Below, piece by piece: positions 47,816 to 59,851 of a DNA stretch of 64,000 bases (the stretch's first letter is position 1; every line of letters starts with the position of its first letter). The DNA comes from Lumnitzera littorea (Eukaryota; Streptophyta; Magnoliopsida; Myrtales; Combretaceae), in assembly GCA_024138015.1 (NCBI GenBank), contig JAMXBB010000010.1:52624336-52688335 (forward strand), given 5' to 3'. Under the pieces are notes generated by a model. The model saw only the letters and a program-made list of their open reading frames with translations. It was not told the origin of the DNA and did no database searches. Position numbers and translations under genes: made by a program.

Positions 47816-50219
47816 GAAGGAACAATAGAGGTGATGTAATCTTTTTGGAAAAATTTATGACTTGGATATTTACAAAAAAAGGAATTGAAAGTCGTGTATG
47901 ACAAAATAGATATTAGGGACGAGGTCCTTTGATTTGAAAAAGAGTTAATGGACATCAATCATGAGAAAAACTATATTAGGAAAGATGACTTAGATTATTA
48001 GGATCAACTTAAAAGGTGTGACCATATTGGAGGGAAGTAGATGACAAGAATTGAAAGCTTGGCCACTCAAGTTATCAAGGATTTGAAAATGAATGGAAAA
48101 AACTTGTAACAAGCTTTTAATTTCTCTCTCTCTTTTTTTTTTCTTTCTTCTTTTATCTCTTTTTTTTTTTAAAAAAAAAGGTTTTCTAACAAGTCAAAAT
48201 CCTTATTTACGAAGTAAGCACTATAAACATCCCCTTCCTTGCTAACCATGTGAGGCATCTCATATTCTTCTTAATCTTTGAAAATGCCTCCTCAACTTAA
48301 TGCTGAGCTTCCTGGTGGGGCCTTGTCATTCCTTTCCAAAAAGAAAAAGTAACTCATGATTAGTTTAGTCAAAGAGGAATTCCTTGTGCACTCTCGGTCT
48401 AGATTTTACTCTTAACTACTATTCCAAAAATTATAGTTTAGTTTGCAAGTGATGCACTTTGATCAATCTATTAGGTCTTTTTAGGTCAATATTATAAATT
48501 AGGCTTTTGGTCAAATGGTTTTAAAAGAGATTAAAGAGAGGGCGTATTTGAAAGAAATATTTCCATCCAACATGGGTGTACAATTCAAGAACCTTTTAGG
48601 AAAAACTAAAAACGTGTTTGCCTTAGTTTCAAAAACAATTTTTATTTAAGATATTGTGGGTAGGAAGGCCTTGTATTTGTAATTTAGAATGGGCAAGGGG
48701 GTTTTGTGTTTGTGATTTGGGATGGATATGTAAGCTTTGTGTTTTTAGGCTAGGAACGTAATTAAGGGCCTTGCGTTTTTAGATTGCTTTGGTTAGGGCT
48801 TCTCTTATATACAAGCATAATTTTCAAGCTTTTCTTTTTCTTTCGTTTTTTTTTTTCTCTTCTCTTCTTTTTTTTTCTCTTTTTTTTTTCTTATTTATTA
48901 CTTTGCCCCATTATTTATTGCTCTTCTCTCTTTCCCAAAAGTGATTATCTCTATTGCTTAGTCTTTGTTTTTTAGAGATTTAAAGCCTTAAATACATAGA
49001 TTCTGAGTATATGGGCTTGAGTAAGGCATGTGTAGGATTGAAGTGTTTAAAAAAGTGTTGGCTTTTCTTCATCTCAAAGGAAACAAATTATTGAAAATAA
49101 AAGTTATCCTTGAATTGTTATTACTAAGGTAAGCTTAAACAGTTTTATCCTTCTTTCCTAATTAATAACCCTAACCTCTGGATTACCTTAGTATGGCGTA
49201 GTTCTTGACAGGGTTTATATTTGAAAACACTCTAAATTGGTTTAATAGGGTTAATAATGGATAATTGTGTTTGGGGTTTGAAAATAAATACCTAACTTTA
49301 TTTTAATCTACAATCATGTTTAAAATGGGCTTCCTTTAATGAATGAGTCAAAAAATCCTCACCATGATGTCACTCAATTCTCAAAGTGTTTAAGGGCTAG
49401 CATATGGGATATAGTTCACCTCTTTTCATTCTAAAACTTTTAAAATTGAGTTACCATCTTCTAAGGTAAGAGTCCATGTTGATTTTCCCCAAGGTGGAAA
49501 TTAACTTGCCCCTTAGTTTCTCGAAACATGCCTTAGTTATGAAACGATATCTTTCATTCAATTTGAAATCAAAATTAGATTTGAAAGACCAAATTCCCTA
49601 GACCTTTTGTGTTCCTAATAGCTTGAGTAGATAATTGCCCCAAACTTATGCTCCTTGGATTTCATGTGCATTTACAAGCTTCGTTCTTTACAGTGGAATA
49701 GGCTAATATTGATGTCTTTTGAGGTAAAAGAGCTACGAATGGGGTTTTTTGATGTTTCATGTTTTGACTTGCATAGGCTTCGTTTTATCAATGGACTAAA
49801 GGTTTTAAGTTAGGTTGGCCGCCTTAATGGCCTAGGGTTTGTGTTTAGGTGGCTACCTTAACTAGCCAAGGGGTTCATGTTTAGGTCAAGCCCATAAGAA
49901 TTTATAACAATAAGCAACTTTCTCTCTTTTTTTTTTAATGAGAAAAAAAAATGCTTTATATTAAAGAGACTAAGTGATCAAATTACAAATAAGGAATTAC
50001 TTATTTAAGATTCTATATATAAGCCTACAGAATTTATTTACATATAGAACAATAATTAGATTAATTCTATTGATGGCCTATTTACAAAAGAGGAATACTA
50101 AAGAATAAAGAATAATACACTAAAAGAAACTTTTATTATCATGACAAAAAGAAACAAAGAAAGGGAGCCTAACATTTATTCTTAATTATTATTCATTGAA
50201 ACTTAATATTTATTCAAAG
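47816..50219 (-). other. Internal DNA of the large element without recognisable gene
   Basis: It contains poly-pyrimidine runs (48121-48180, 48830-48900), AT-rich text and scattered direct fragments, but no motif of gag or pol on either strand. The 63-codon + frame at 48784 is a T-run artefact. The absence of pol is the reason for calling the element non-autonomous. Confidence 0.45.
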
Positions 50220-50472
50220 CTTTTTAACTACATCTAAAGTCCTTAATCTAGTTCTTACAATCGGGTTACAATTTTGTCTAGCATCTCCAAAGCCTAATCC
50301 ATGGTTTTTTCACTTTCTTTGACTTAGGCCAACAAGGCTTGGTTAGAGGCTTCAATGCATTTAGCCCTTTGCTTCTAGTAGGAAGCTTTAGCTTGTGCAA
50401 CTATTCATTGATTCCTAAGACATCTAACAACTTATTAACTCTTTGATCATTCACTTGTTGGTTACTTGCCAT
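50220..50472 (-). pseudogene. Weak gag-like start of the large element
   Basis: About 290 bases inside LTR E the minus strand opens with MASNQQVNDQRVNKLLDVLG and a stop, and in a second frame continues with coiled-coil text (KASY, KQRAKCIEASNQALLA, KESEKTMD, ALEMLDKIVTRL). The place, the MAS start and the coiled coil fit the N-terminus of a retroelement gag, but no zinc knuckle follows and I would not exclude chance. Confidence 0.3.
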
Positions 50473-50762
50473 TATCTATAAGCTTAGAAATTTCATGGAG
50501 AAGAATCATTTATTTGATGAAATAAAAGAATGTACGTAGAAGCATGCAGATGCTAAAACCATTGGGTTAATGCATCATCCTTTAAATTGTAACCCTACTA
50601 TTTGGGGAACAAAAAAATGATTACATTTCTAAGACACTCTAATATTTATAAGGTTGCAACCTTTTGAAGATATGTATTAACTCAAGGTTTTAAGGGACAT
50701 ATATGTAATTAGGGTGGATTCTAAAGGTCCTTAAGCTCTAGACCTTATACGTTTTCGATACA

Positions 50763-52944
50763 TGTCAAGCTTGAATTTTTCTCGGTTTTTAATATTTTTC
50801 TTAACTTGACCTATATTGAACCCTATGCCCATTCAATATAGATCAAAGGATTTAAAAAAATAAAAAACTTGGTGTTCTTAGCTACCTAACTAGAGTAGGG
50901 AAAAAGAGTTGAATTATAAACAATTGGGTGAATTAATTATAACTTAGCTATTAATATTTGATCAAACCAAATTTAAAACAAAAAAAAAAAATATTTTGAA
51001 ACTAGATATTTTGGATCTAGGGGCTAATCTATTAAACCCTAATGAATACCACCTTAACCTTTTGAATTTAATTTAATTTTTCAATACACACTTTTCAATT
51101 GGAAGGACCATTTCTATTCTACAAATAAAGAATTAACAAATTACATATATTTACACGAAAAAAATACTAATTATTTTTTTTTATAAAAAGGGGGGAAAAT
51201 AGATTTTTCTATATTTTAAGTCCCCTTGTAGTTTATCACGAGTGTCTATATATTTGCTATTCGAGATTAGACTTCCGTAATTTGCTCTTTTATGAAACTA
51301 TAATTTGTTAGTCTCTTTTGTTTTGGAAAATGGTCGATTTTACATTTCTTATCCATTTAGTTTTTGTTTAAGAAAAGTTTCTAAAAGGGTCCTATTTTTT
51401 TTTTTACTATTTTATTTTCTTGGAAAATTCTAAAGAAACCCTAATTTTGAAAAGGGTACATTTATCTTTTATTTATTTGGAAAAAAGATATTTCTAAGTG
51501 ATGAAACCTATTTTATTATTTATTTATTTTACTTTATTATTTAAGTTTGATTGAAGCATAAAAAATAAATAAATAAAATAATAGAATCAAGCTTTCCTTT
51601 TCTCTTCTTTTTTTGTATTTTTTTTCTTTTTCTTTCTTCTCTTTTTTTTTTTTTGGTCTTTTTTAACAACTAAATAATACATTAGAAAGAAAAGAAAAAG
51701 AAAAAAGAAAGAGAGAGAGAGAAAGAGAGAAAAAAGAATAGATACGTAATACAAAACAATAAAAAAAAAAAAGGAAAGAGGATCGGATCAAGCTATCTCA
51801 CGCGAGTCAGGTATGGCTTTGGAAGCGGGTTTAGATCAATAGTCGGGTCCAGGATGGGTCATTCGACCTGATCATGTGTTGTGCATGTACGTAGTAAGGG
51901 GAATAAGGGGCTAGCAGTGGTCAATGTCCTTTAGGCTATTTTTGACACCAAAATGATGACGAAAAATCACTTTCATGACATTTTATTAGCAAAAGGTTGA
52001 ATGGTGTGGGTGTCTTCATATTTAGTGGTGGTTTGGTGTGTTTCGAAAAAGGGTCACCGATGGTGGTGGTGGTTACCGCTCGTAGTGATTGCAGCCAAGT
52101 GTAGTGGTAGTGCTTGCGGGTTATTCTTTAATTGGTAAAGCTGTTAGTATTAGCAATTGTGTTTGAAAACAATTGAAACAAAGCTCGAATCTAGAGAGAG
52201 AATATGCTTGAAGCTAGAGAGAGAAAGTTAGGAATTCGAGGAAAAAACTAAGGAAGGAGAAAGATGATGGGCAATCATGACTAAAGTGCTTAGGCGTATA
52301 TGTGTAATATACATGTGCTCTTCAAAAAATAAACTAGGCACCCTCTGATGCTTGGGCTTTGGGCCAAGCTATAAGGCTTTTAACTCTACTAAACACGGCT
52401 AAGCCTTTAAGTTTAGTGAAAGAAGACCAATTCAATCCCTTTTTTTTTTCTCCTCTCTCTAAAAAGAAAAAAAGCAAAAAAAAAAAACTAGTCACTTATT
52501 TTATTTTATCTCGTTTCCATCCAAATTAAAATATAATTAAGTCTAGCACACATGCTAAAATTAATTTTCATATCAAACCCAATTTAACGGTTTTACGAGT
52601 TTTAGTTCAAAAATTAATTTAAATTAAATGTAGTCTAAATATTTTTAAATATAACCTATAACTACTAAATTATGTTTATGTGCTTTGACTTTATCCGACC
52701 CTAAAATTGAAATGACCTATTCATCATAACCTAATTACTTAAAAAAAAAAAACCTAAGATTTTTATTTTATTAAAAACTCTACTTTTCTTAATTTTTATA
52801 TTATTTTTCATTTTTCAATATATCTATATTTTTATACTATTTTTGTATTTTTATATATATATATTTTTTTTCAATTAGGACCCTTTCTCTTTTATTCTAA
52901 AAGAAACTCTAAAAATTATAGATAGCAAAAAAGGGGTGTCTACA
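50763..52944 (-). mobile_element. LTR E (5' LTR of the large element)
   Basis: In minus orientation it starts TGTAGACACCCC (52944) and ends GCTTGACA (50763). It is colinear with LTR C and shares the CT then GA tracts (51598-51735), CAAGCTATCTCACGCGA (about 51789), AGCAAAAGGTTGAATGG (about 51988), GCTTGGGCTTTGGGCC (about 52352) and AATTAGGACCCTTTCTC (about 52873). The TGGCGACTC box present in the others is lost here (ACCTAACTAGAGTAGGG, about 50884). Confidence 0.8.
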
Positions 52945-54090
52945 AAGACCATCCAAACTTGCTTATTAAAAGCCCACCTTACCTATAGTAGAGTCTTAAT
53001 GAGGAATGCATCACTCACTTGCCCATTTAAGAGGGAACCTACAAAGATATACTTTCCTTTGTAAGACGAAGTACGTCACTTCCTAAAGTAACTCATCCAT
53101 TTGTGCTTGAACCCTTAGGTAAGGAACTTTGGATGGACATACATACACAAGTTCTCTTATTTCCCAGTCATTACCTACAAACCTGCCAACTAAAGTATTA
53201 GAGTAACTGTACTAAGTAATCCTCTAATACCACTAACTATGTTTTCTCTTATAAGCCCAAGCATATGTCTAAGATCAAAGAAACAAATCTCTAAAGACTA
53301 AATTCAGGTGACAAAACCCCCTAAACAAACTGGCTAACAAACAAAATTTGATTCCTCATCTACCTCAATAATCTCCTCTACCTAGGTAGGTAAGGCAATT
53401 TGCCTTACACCCTTGTTTGAAGGACATTTCTTCGATGGTTAGGCTAGCCTCCTTGTTAACCCCGTCCTTTAAATTCCATCACATGGAGGGGGAAGCTGCT
53501 TTAAATTGAGGGGAAACTTCAATAGCCTCATTAAGAATTAGTAGTTATGGCCCACCAGCTCCCTAAGAAGGTTTCCTCTCCTATTGTGCTTTAATGGCCC
53601 TATGAATTACAAGTTTGCAAAAATACAAAGGAAAGACAACAAGGTTAATAGAAAACCAAAACAAATGTATGTATTAAATACTGTACCCAATACGAGCTCT
53701 TCAAAAAGAAGGCGCAACACCCTTTCCCCTAGCACAATGGGTAAATAGCTTCCCCTTGATAAGCTTACCTTAGCACAACATTAACGACTTGCATACCTCT
53801 AACATCCCTTACACTCTCATTCTCATAATCCTTATCCACAATTTTGTATGCATTTTAGCATTAGCCCGACCTCTTTCTTAGCTCATTCTTTATCTTGTTC
53901 ACAACTTTCTTATTGTTTAAACTTGAACTTGTTAAGGCAAATGTTTCGATCGGCTCCAGCCACTCCACCAATAAGCCAACATCGATACTTGACTTTATCA
54001 TAAAAAAGTTCCCCTTCTAACATTTTATGGAAGATTTAAGCCGGACAAATAGCGTATTATTCTATTGTTTGGAAAGATTGTACCNTATTG
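52945..54090. other. No gene recognised; flank with a single N
   Basis: This is the flank between LTR E and the truncated CRM-like copy. Minus-strand text near 53640-53350 has short charged stretches but no motif. An ambiguous base (N) is at 54085, a few bases before CRM-like similarity begins, so the junction may be poorly resolved. Confidence 0.45.
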
Positions 54091-54091
54091 A

Positions 54092-55140
54092 GTGAAAGGA
54101 AGTTTAGGCTCTACCGAGTATTGAGCCGAAAAGAAAGGTTGATGTCAAAGTTGAGTAGAAAGGTTGACTTAATGATGAAGTGCCGACCTGAACGTATGAG
54201 AAGGGATAAGGGTTTGGTAGGAAGACTAGCTAGATCTAGTGTTTCAAGTGTCAAGGATTCGGATATATAACTACTCAGTGTTCGAATTGACGGACGATAG
54301 TCATTAAAGGAGATATCTTAAAGTTAGAAGTAGAGAATACAGGTGAGGAACCCGAGAAAGATGAGGTTCCTACCGAGAAAGATGAGGTTCCTATCGAGAA
54401 AGAGCTAATTGAGGAGGACGTGTTTCTTGAGAACTTAAATTAATTACTTATGGTTGTCTGAAGTATTATTAACGCGAAATTCTCGCGAGAGGAGGAGTAG
54501 AGAGAAAATTTGTTTCATACCACCTGTAAGGTGAATGATCAGATGTATACCTTTATTGTGGATAGTGGAAGCTGCACCAATGTAGTATGAGCCAATCTTG
54601 TTTCAAAACTAAAGTTACTGACTGTTGCATATTTGAGGCCATAAAAGTTACATTGGTTGAGTGAGAAAGGACTCATACATGTTATTCAGCAAATACTACT
54701 ACCGATCATTATAGGGAATTACTCTAACCAGATTCTCTGCAATGTATTGCTTATGTGCATTTCCTACGTATTGCTAGGAAGACCGTAGTTGTTTAACGGG
54801 AGAGTTATGTATGACGGCTATAAAAACACTTATTGTTTGAGAAGGATGATCGGAAGATCATATTGAACTTGATGCTGTTGAGAAAAGTTCACAAGTTGTA
54901 GACGAAACTTATTCGTAGATTGAAGAAGACTCTGGTGATGAGTAGTGCTAAGCTATGAGAGGCCATCAATGCTAATGAGCCAACCTTCATGTTGGTAAAG
55001 TGACTACTAAAAATGAAGGAGCAGGGTGAGTTACCCTAAGAGGTCAAGGAGTTGTTAGATGAATATGCCGACTTGTTTCTAGAGCAGTTACTTGAGGGGT
55101 TGCCCCCAACTCAAGCACTACATTGACTTAGTACCCAGTA
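54092..55140 (+). pseudogene. CRM-like gag end and protease remnant (second copy)
   Basis: The gag knuckle appears as CFKCQGFGYITTQC (54238-54280), with the His changed to Tyr as in the first copy, so this change may be old in the family. It follows a basic RRDKGLVGRLARSS stretch. An acidic stretch with a short direct repeat (GAGAAAGATGAGGTTCCTA twice, 54353 and 54377) precedes the protease, seen as FIVDSGSCTNVV (about 54550) with the DSG triad. Stops are frequent. Confidence 0.7.
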
Positions 55141-55199
55141 CTGTACCACCAAATATGCTAGCTTTTTAGATGAATCTCGAGCAAGTTTTTGAGCTTCAA

Positions 55200-56260
55200 T
55201 GTCAAGTCAATGAGTTGTTGGAGAGAGGTTATGTAAGAGAAAGTCTCAGCTGTGCCTGCACTTTTAGTACCGAAGAATAATGGAACTTGGTGAATGTGTA
55301 TAGATAATTGAGCTGTGAATAAGATCACAATCAAATACAAGTATCTAATTTTGAGGTTAGAAGACATGTTGGATGAACTCAGTAGAGTTAAGATTTTCAA
55401 CAAGATTGATCTTAAGTTTGGCTATCATCAAATCCACATGAGGCTAAGATATAAATGGAAGATTGCATTCAAAACTCTATATGGACTTTACGAATGGATA
55501 ATCATGCCCTTCGACTTGTTGAATATCTCGAGCACTTTCATAAGACTTACGAACCATGTGCTGAGATATCTCATAGGGAAATGTGTCGTAGTGTACCTTG
55601 ATAACATCTTTGTCTATAGTGTTGACATGCCAAGTCATCGTGAATATCTTAGAGTAGTCCTGGATATCTTACATGTTGAGAGACTATTTGGTAGTTTAAA
55701 GAAATGTTGCTTTTACTAAGAGGAAATGGTATTCTTGGGCTACATAGTTAGTAGAGGAGGTTTGTAAGTCGATGATGAAAAAATCTGAGTAATTGTCGAG
55801 TGATCGACTCTTATTACTTATGCCGACGTAAGAAGTTTCCACAGATTGCTTCATTTTACATAAGATTTCTTAGGAATTTCAATACCTTCACCACACCACT
55901 TATCGAGTTAACGAAAAAGAACATCGACTTCCGATGGGGAGAAAGAGAGGAGAGGAGTTTTGCTGAGATAAAAGGAAGATTGACCTCCACCCTACTGTTA
56001 GTACTACCTAACTTCAACAAAATTTTTAAGCTGAAATGCAACGCATTGAGCATTGGAATAGGTGCTGTCCTGATGCAGGAAAGCCGACTAATTACCTTTC
56101 ATAATGAGAAGCTTCAGGGACAACAATTAAACTACTTCATGTATGATAAAGAACTTTTAGCACTAATTCAAGCAATGCAAGTATGGCAACATTATTTACT
56201 ACCAAGAGAATTTGTCATATATACTAACCATGAATTGCTAAGATACCTTTGAAGTTAGAC
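55200..56260 (+). pseudogene. CRM-like reverse transcriptase and RNase H remnant (second copy)
   Basis: Open over 134 codons (55315-55719): NKITIKYKYLILRLEDMLDE, KIFNKIDLKFGYHQIHM, FKTLYGLYEWIIMPFDL, then VVYLDNIFVYS, where the second Asp of the catalytic YxDD pair is Asn, so it could not polymerise. RNase H is open over 150 codons (55800-56252): RWGEREERSFAEIKGRL, LPNFNKIFKLKCNALSIG, GAVLMQESRL and YDKELLALIQAMQVWQHYLL. The usual DAS of the active site reads NAL. It is better preserved than the first copy and shows what that one lost. Confidence 0.85.
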
Positions 56261-56289
56261 CAAGTTGTTGAAGCGGCAGGTGAGATGGG

Positions 56290-57711
56290 TTGATATTCCT
56301 TAAAGGATTCAATTTTGTAATAAAGTATAAGCAGGAAAAGAGCAACTTAGTTACAGATGCTATTTCGAGGAGGTATGCACTTTTATTAGAACTGCAGACC
56401 AGACTGTTTGGATTTGCAAGTATGAAAGAACAGTACTCTGAGGATCCATACTTTGGACCCATAATTTCACGGTGTGCCAACAAAAGGATGATAGATGAGT
56501 ATCATATGAAGGATGGCTACTTGGTCCGAAGAGGAAAATTATGCATACTGAATTGCTCACTAAAGGAGCTACTGATCAAAGAAGCTTACAGTGGAGGTCT
56601 CTCCGAACACTTTGGAGAAAGAAAGACCTATGAATTGTTGAATAGCTGATTCTTTTGGCTGAAAATGAGGAGAGATGTGTATCGAATAATCGAAAGCTGT
56701 GTCGTATGCAAGATGGCTAAGTATCGAGTCGAACAAGGGAGAGCAATGCCCTTACTTATCCCAACGAAATTGTAGACCGAATTGAGCATGGACTTTATTC
56801 TCGAACTGCTGCAAACTACTCGAGGTAAAGATTCTATAATGGTCATTGTGGATAGGTTCAATAAGATGGTACACTTCGTGTCCTGTTCGAAAACTAACAA
56901 CGTTTTGGTTATTACTTCTCTTTTCTTATAGAAGATTGTGTGGATACACGGCGTACCAAGAAGTGTAGTCTTCGATAGAGACCTAAAGTCCTTGAGCCAT
57001 TTTTAGAGAACCCTAAGACGTCAACTGAGAACCAAATTACTCTTTAGTATCTTGTGTCACCCCCAAACTGACAGTCAAACAGAGGTAATTAATCGTACTT
57101 TAGGGTCATTGTTTTAGGATGCAATAAGCAAGAATTTGGCTAATTGGGACGTTTACCTGCTAATGGTTGAGTTCACCTATAACTGAACAATACATGACAC
57201 CACTAAGCTAAATCCCTTCGAGGTAGTCTATGGGTTCAATCCCAAGTTGCCCCTCGACCACACCTTTGTACTAGTACCTACATAAGAGGACCCAAACGCA
57301 TCCACTAGAGTACAATCCCTTCAGCATATCTATGATAAGGTCACTTGACATATTGATCAAGTTGCTGGAAGAATGCGACAAAAAACTAAGGGTAGGATAG
57401 CTAAACGATTTCAACTGAGAGACATAGTATGGTTGCACCTTGGTAAGAAGCGGTTTCCAAACAAAAGGAGGAACAAATTATCTATAAGTACGGAAGGACC
57501 TTTCAGAATTCTCCAGAAGATCAATAATAATGCTTACAGGTTGGAATTGCCTAAAGACTATGGGGTTTCTAATGCTTTCAACATTACTGACCTTAGTTTG
57601 TATCACCCTGACAGAGAACTAAGTGAAGACCATTCAGATTTGATCCCAAATCGAAAACAACTCAAAGGTAATGATGGGAATCAGGTTGCCGAACCCCTGA
57701 CCCACAGTTGA
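56290..57711 (+). pseudogene. CRM-like integrase remnant overlapping the LTR (second copy)
   Basis: Zinc-binding part: LSEHFGERKTYELLN, then RIIESCVVCKMAK. Core: IMVIVDRFNKMVHFV (D), SVVFDRDLKSLSHF (second D kept), CHPQTDSQTEVINRTLGSL (QTE region). Tail open over 112 codons (57373-57711): RRNKLSISTEGPFRILQKIN, DYGVSNAFNITDLSLY, EPLTHS, ending inside the LTR that starts at 57672. Past the stop the same frame runs on for 66 codons (57730-57930: ARRILLFQSTHAEVEYFL), so the family's pol once extended further into the LTR. Confidence 0.85.
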
Positions 57712-58526
57712 GCCCAAGTACTTGAGGGATTGGCTCGACGAATCCTTTTATTCCAATCGACTCATGCCGAGGTTGAGTACTTCCTTGCTAATTTACCCTT
57801 CATACCGAGCCGTATGACTACTCATCTTTCAGTAGTGTGCCAAGTAGAAGATTACTCTTTTGCGGCCAAGTCGACCAATTACTCGGCATCTTCCTTGCCG
57901 AGAAGCCAAGAAAGAGAAACTCCGAACTAACAAAGCCATCTTTACTTGGGTAAGCCAGCTGTCCGTATTTTTTACCCGTATCTTCTAACAACCTCGTTAA
58001 TGTAGTATCGCCATGTATACAATATCATGTATAGAATCCATTGCACCAATGATTGTTTTTCTTATATATTCATTTTTACCCTTTTGTATTTTGATCTTTA
58101 CTTCCTTAGGAAATGCCTTTTTGATCTTTTTCTTTTTAGGCAGGTTGCCTTAACTTATGGGTATAAATACCTTTGTACTTATAACTATGAGGACATCAGA
58201 TCATTCTTAATACACTTTTTGAGTACTTTTCTTCCTTACGTAAATACTATTTGTTTACTCTCGGTATTACTCTTATCCTTTCCCTTAAGTAAGATTAAAA
58301 GGCGAATAACCTCACGAACTAATTTATGTATCATATCGAATTATGCCATGAGTCATCAAAAGTTCCATTGGTGCGTTATATCCTTTAGAATTGTTCATGG
58401 GTTTTGCTTACTGTTTCATTCTTCATTTTGCTCTTTTGCACTTTCCTCATTAATTCTTTTTTGAGCTTTCTATAAGTTTGAACCCATCCAGTGATTAGCC
58501 TTGTCTGTCTTTTGTTACGGTTCACA
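57672..58526 (+). mobile_element. 3' LTR of the second CRM-like element
   Basis: It starts TGATGGGAATCAGGTTGCC, has TATAAATA at 58162-58169, TTTACTCTCGGTATTACTC where the others have TTTACTTTCACTTCACTTT, and ends at GTTACGGTTCACA (the exact last base is uncertain within about six). About 855 bases. The 145-codon + frame at 58027-58464 in it is hydrophobic by T-rich composition and is not a gene. Confidence 0.8.
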
Positions 58527-58529
58527 ATA

Positions 58530-58960
58530 ACATTTGGTTTATCAAATAGGTAGCAATCAAGACACACTCTCCCCAAAAAACCTTTGGTAAACCAACATAT
58601 AAACATAATGCTCTAGATGTTTTGATCAAATGTCTATGTTTATGCTCCACTCTTCCATTCTGTTGTGGTGTGATGCATTGTTCTCTGATGAACAATACCA
58701 AGTTGAAGGAAGAACGACTGACATTCTTTAGAAAGAAATTCTGCGCCATTGTCAGTCTAAACAAATTTAGGTGTGAGATGAAAATGATTTTAAATATAAG
58801 CAACAAAGTGTTTAAGGTTGATAAGTGTTTGTGATTTCAATTTCATGAGATATGTCCATGTTCCTCTCAAGTAATCATCGACAATGGTTAGAATATATCT
58901 AACTCTAGTAATTGATTCCACATGATACAGTCCCTAAATGTTAATATACAGCAAAAAGAA
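58530..58960 (-). pseudogene. Copia integrase core fragment
   Basis: Read through shifts: LSMITYLRGTWTYLMKLKS, KHFVAYIQNHFHL, a TDNGAEFLSKE region near 58745 (second catalytic D), ITPQQNGRVEHKHRHLI (third catalytic E region; 58660), LPKVFWGECVLIATYLINQM. Cut off at 58527-58530 by the CRM-like LTR, so the C-terminal half is missing. Confidence 0.85.
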
Positions 58961-59413
58961 AGTAAAAGGAGACACACTTTTACTTCTTGAAAAAGGAAGT
59001 CTTTGTATCTTAGCCAATTGACAAGTATCACAAAATAAATGTGTTTGTGAATTACAATTACAACAACTAATATGTCTTAGTTTTGAAATGGATGAATGTC
59101 CTACCCTTACATGAAACAACTCTAAACTTACTATTGAAACAGAAGAATTGACATACAAAGAATACTTTGAAGTTCGTTTATTCTTGTCATGATGAAAATC
59201 AAGAATAGCCGAGGGAAAACAAGGCTCAGATGTAAGTACATAGAGACCTTGAAGTGAAGCCGCCTTAGCTATCAAATTCCTAGATTTCTGGTCCTGAAAA
59301 GAACAAGAATATCTATTAAAATGGGCTATAATTGAGGAGGCAAATAATAGACGACTCACTGACAATAGATTTTGTTTAAATTCAAGAACAAAGAAGTCAT
59401 TATTCAATATCAA
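58934..59413 (-). pseudogene. Copia pre-integrase (zinc-binding) domain
   Basis: Open over 159 codons: FKQNLLSVSRLLFASS, CSFQDQKSRNLIAKA, LYVL, then LFHVRVGHSSISKLRHI and FCDTCQLAKIQRLPFSRS. This is the HHCC zinc-binding GAG_pre-integrase domain (LWHxRLGH, then CxxCxxAKxxRLPF); the leading WH of the motif is FH. It directly follows the protease and is the longest intact stretch of this element. Confidence 0.85.
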
Positions 59414-59850
59414 ATTTAAGTTTATGTAAATTTAACCAATTATTTTAACAGTTTGAACTCTACCACCTAGAAGTGTAATAGAGATAAGTGTTTTAAGAAC
59501 ATGTGTATGAGAAAAAATGTGTTTAAATGGTGACATGTGATCTGTAGCTCCTATATCAACAATCCAAGATCGCATATTGTTATTCTAACTACTGAGATTC
59601 ATAGTAGAGTAAGAAATACCTGCATAATGTTTTGCTGCACCTAATTGACCAATGTTAATAACCAAATTCTGCTCTTCAACATTTTTGCCTTTCATCATCT
59701 TCATCAATTCATGGAAAATTGACTACAAAAATTGTGTGTCTACTTTATTATTAGTCCCAATAGAAGTTCCTACAACATCGAGAGGAGTTAGTGATCTATC
59801 ATTTTCAGTAAAGCAGTATATTGTAGATCGTGGATTTCCTTTCTTAGTTC
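59400..59850 (-). pseudogene. Copia protease remnant
   Basis: RSWIVDIGATDHMSPFKHIF (about 59577-59520) is the copia aspartic protease signature WIVDSGATDHM, with the active-site Ser replaced by Ile, so it would be inactive. SITLLGGRVQTVK follows, as in the substrate-flap region. A stop separates it from the next domain. Confidence 0.8.
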
Positions 59851-59851
59851 T

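Larger units (their letters stand above)
33916..52944 (-). mobile_element. Large minus-oriented, non-autonomous LTR element with nested insertions
   Basis: LTRs C (33916-36063) and E (50763-52944) are related over their whole lengths and have the same orientation. Subtracting the nested CRM-like element (36632-46040 and one duplication) leaves about 9.6 kb, with 5.3 kb of internal DNA. That internal DNA holds a weak gag-like start next to LTR E and a long minisatellite array next to LTR C, but no pol. This resembles large derivative elements that rely on enzymes from others. The flanking 5-mers GAGAT (33911-33915) and AAGAC (52945-52949) differ by two transitions, so the target-site duplication is only suggestive. 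Confidence 0.6.
54092..58526 (+). mobile_element. Second CRM-like element, 5' truncated
   Basis: It is homologous to 41278-46040 of the first CRM-like element: end of gag, protease, reverse transcriptase, RNase H, integrase and the 3' LTR. The 5' LTR, primer site and most of gag are absent. It lacks the 391-bp duplication and the RNase H deletion of the first copy, so those events belong to that copy. Its LTR end abuts a copia integrase cut in mid-domain. Confidence 0.85.

Noticed and set aside
58027..58464. 145-codon hydrophobic + frame
   Set aside because: It lies entirely in a CRM-like LTR and is rich in Phe, Leu and Ser from T-rich DNA; the sister LTRs do not keep it open.
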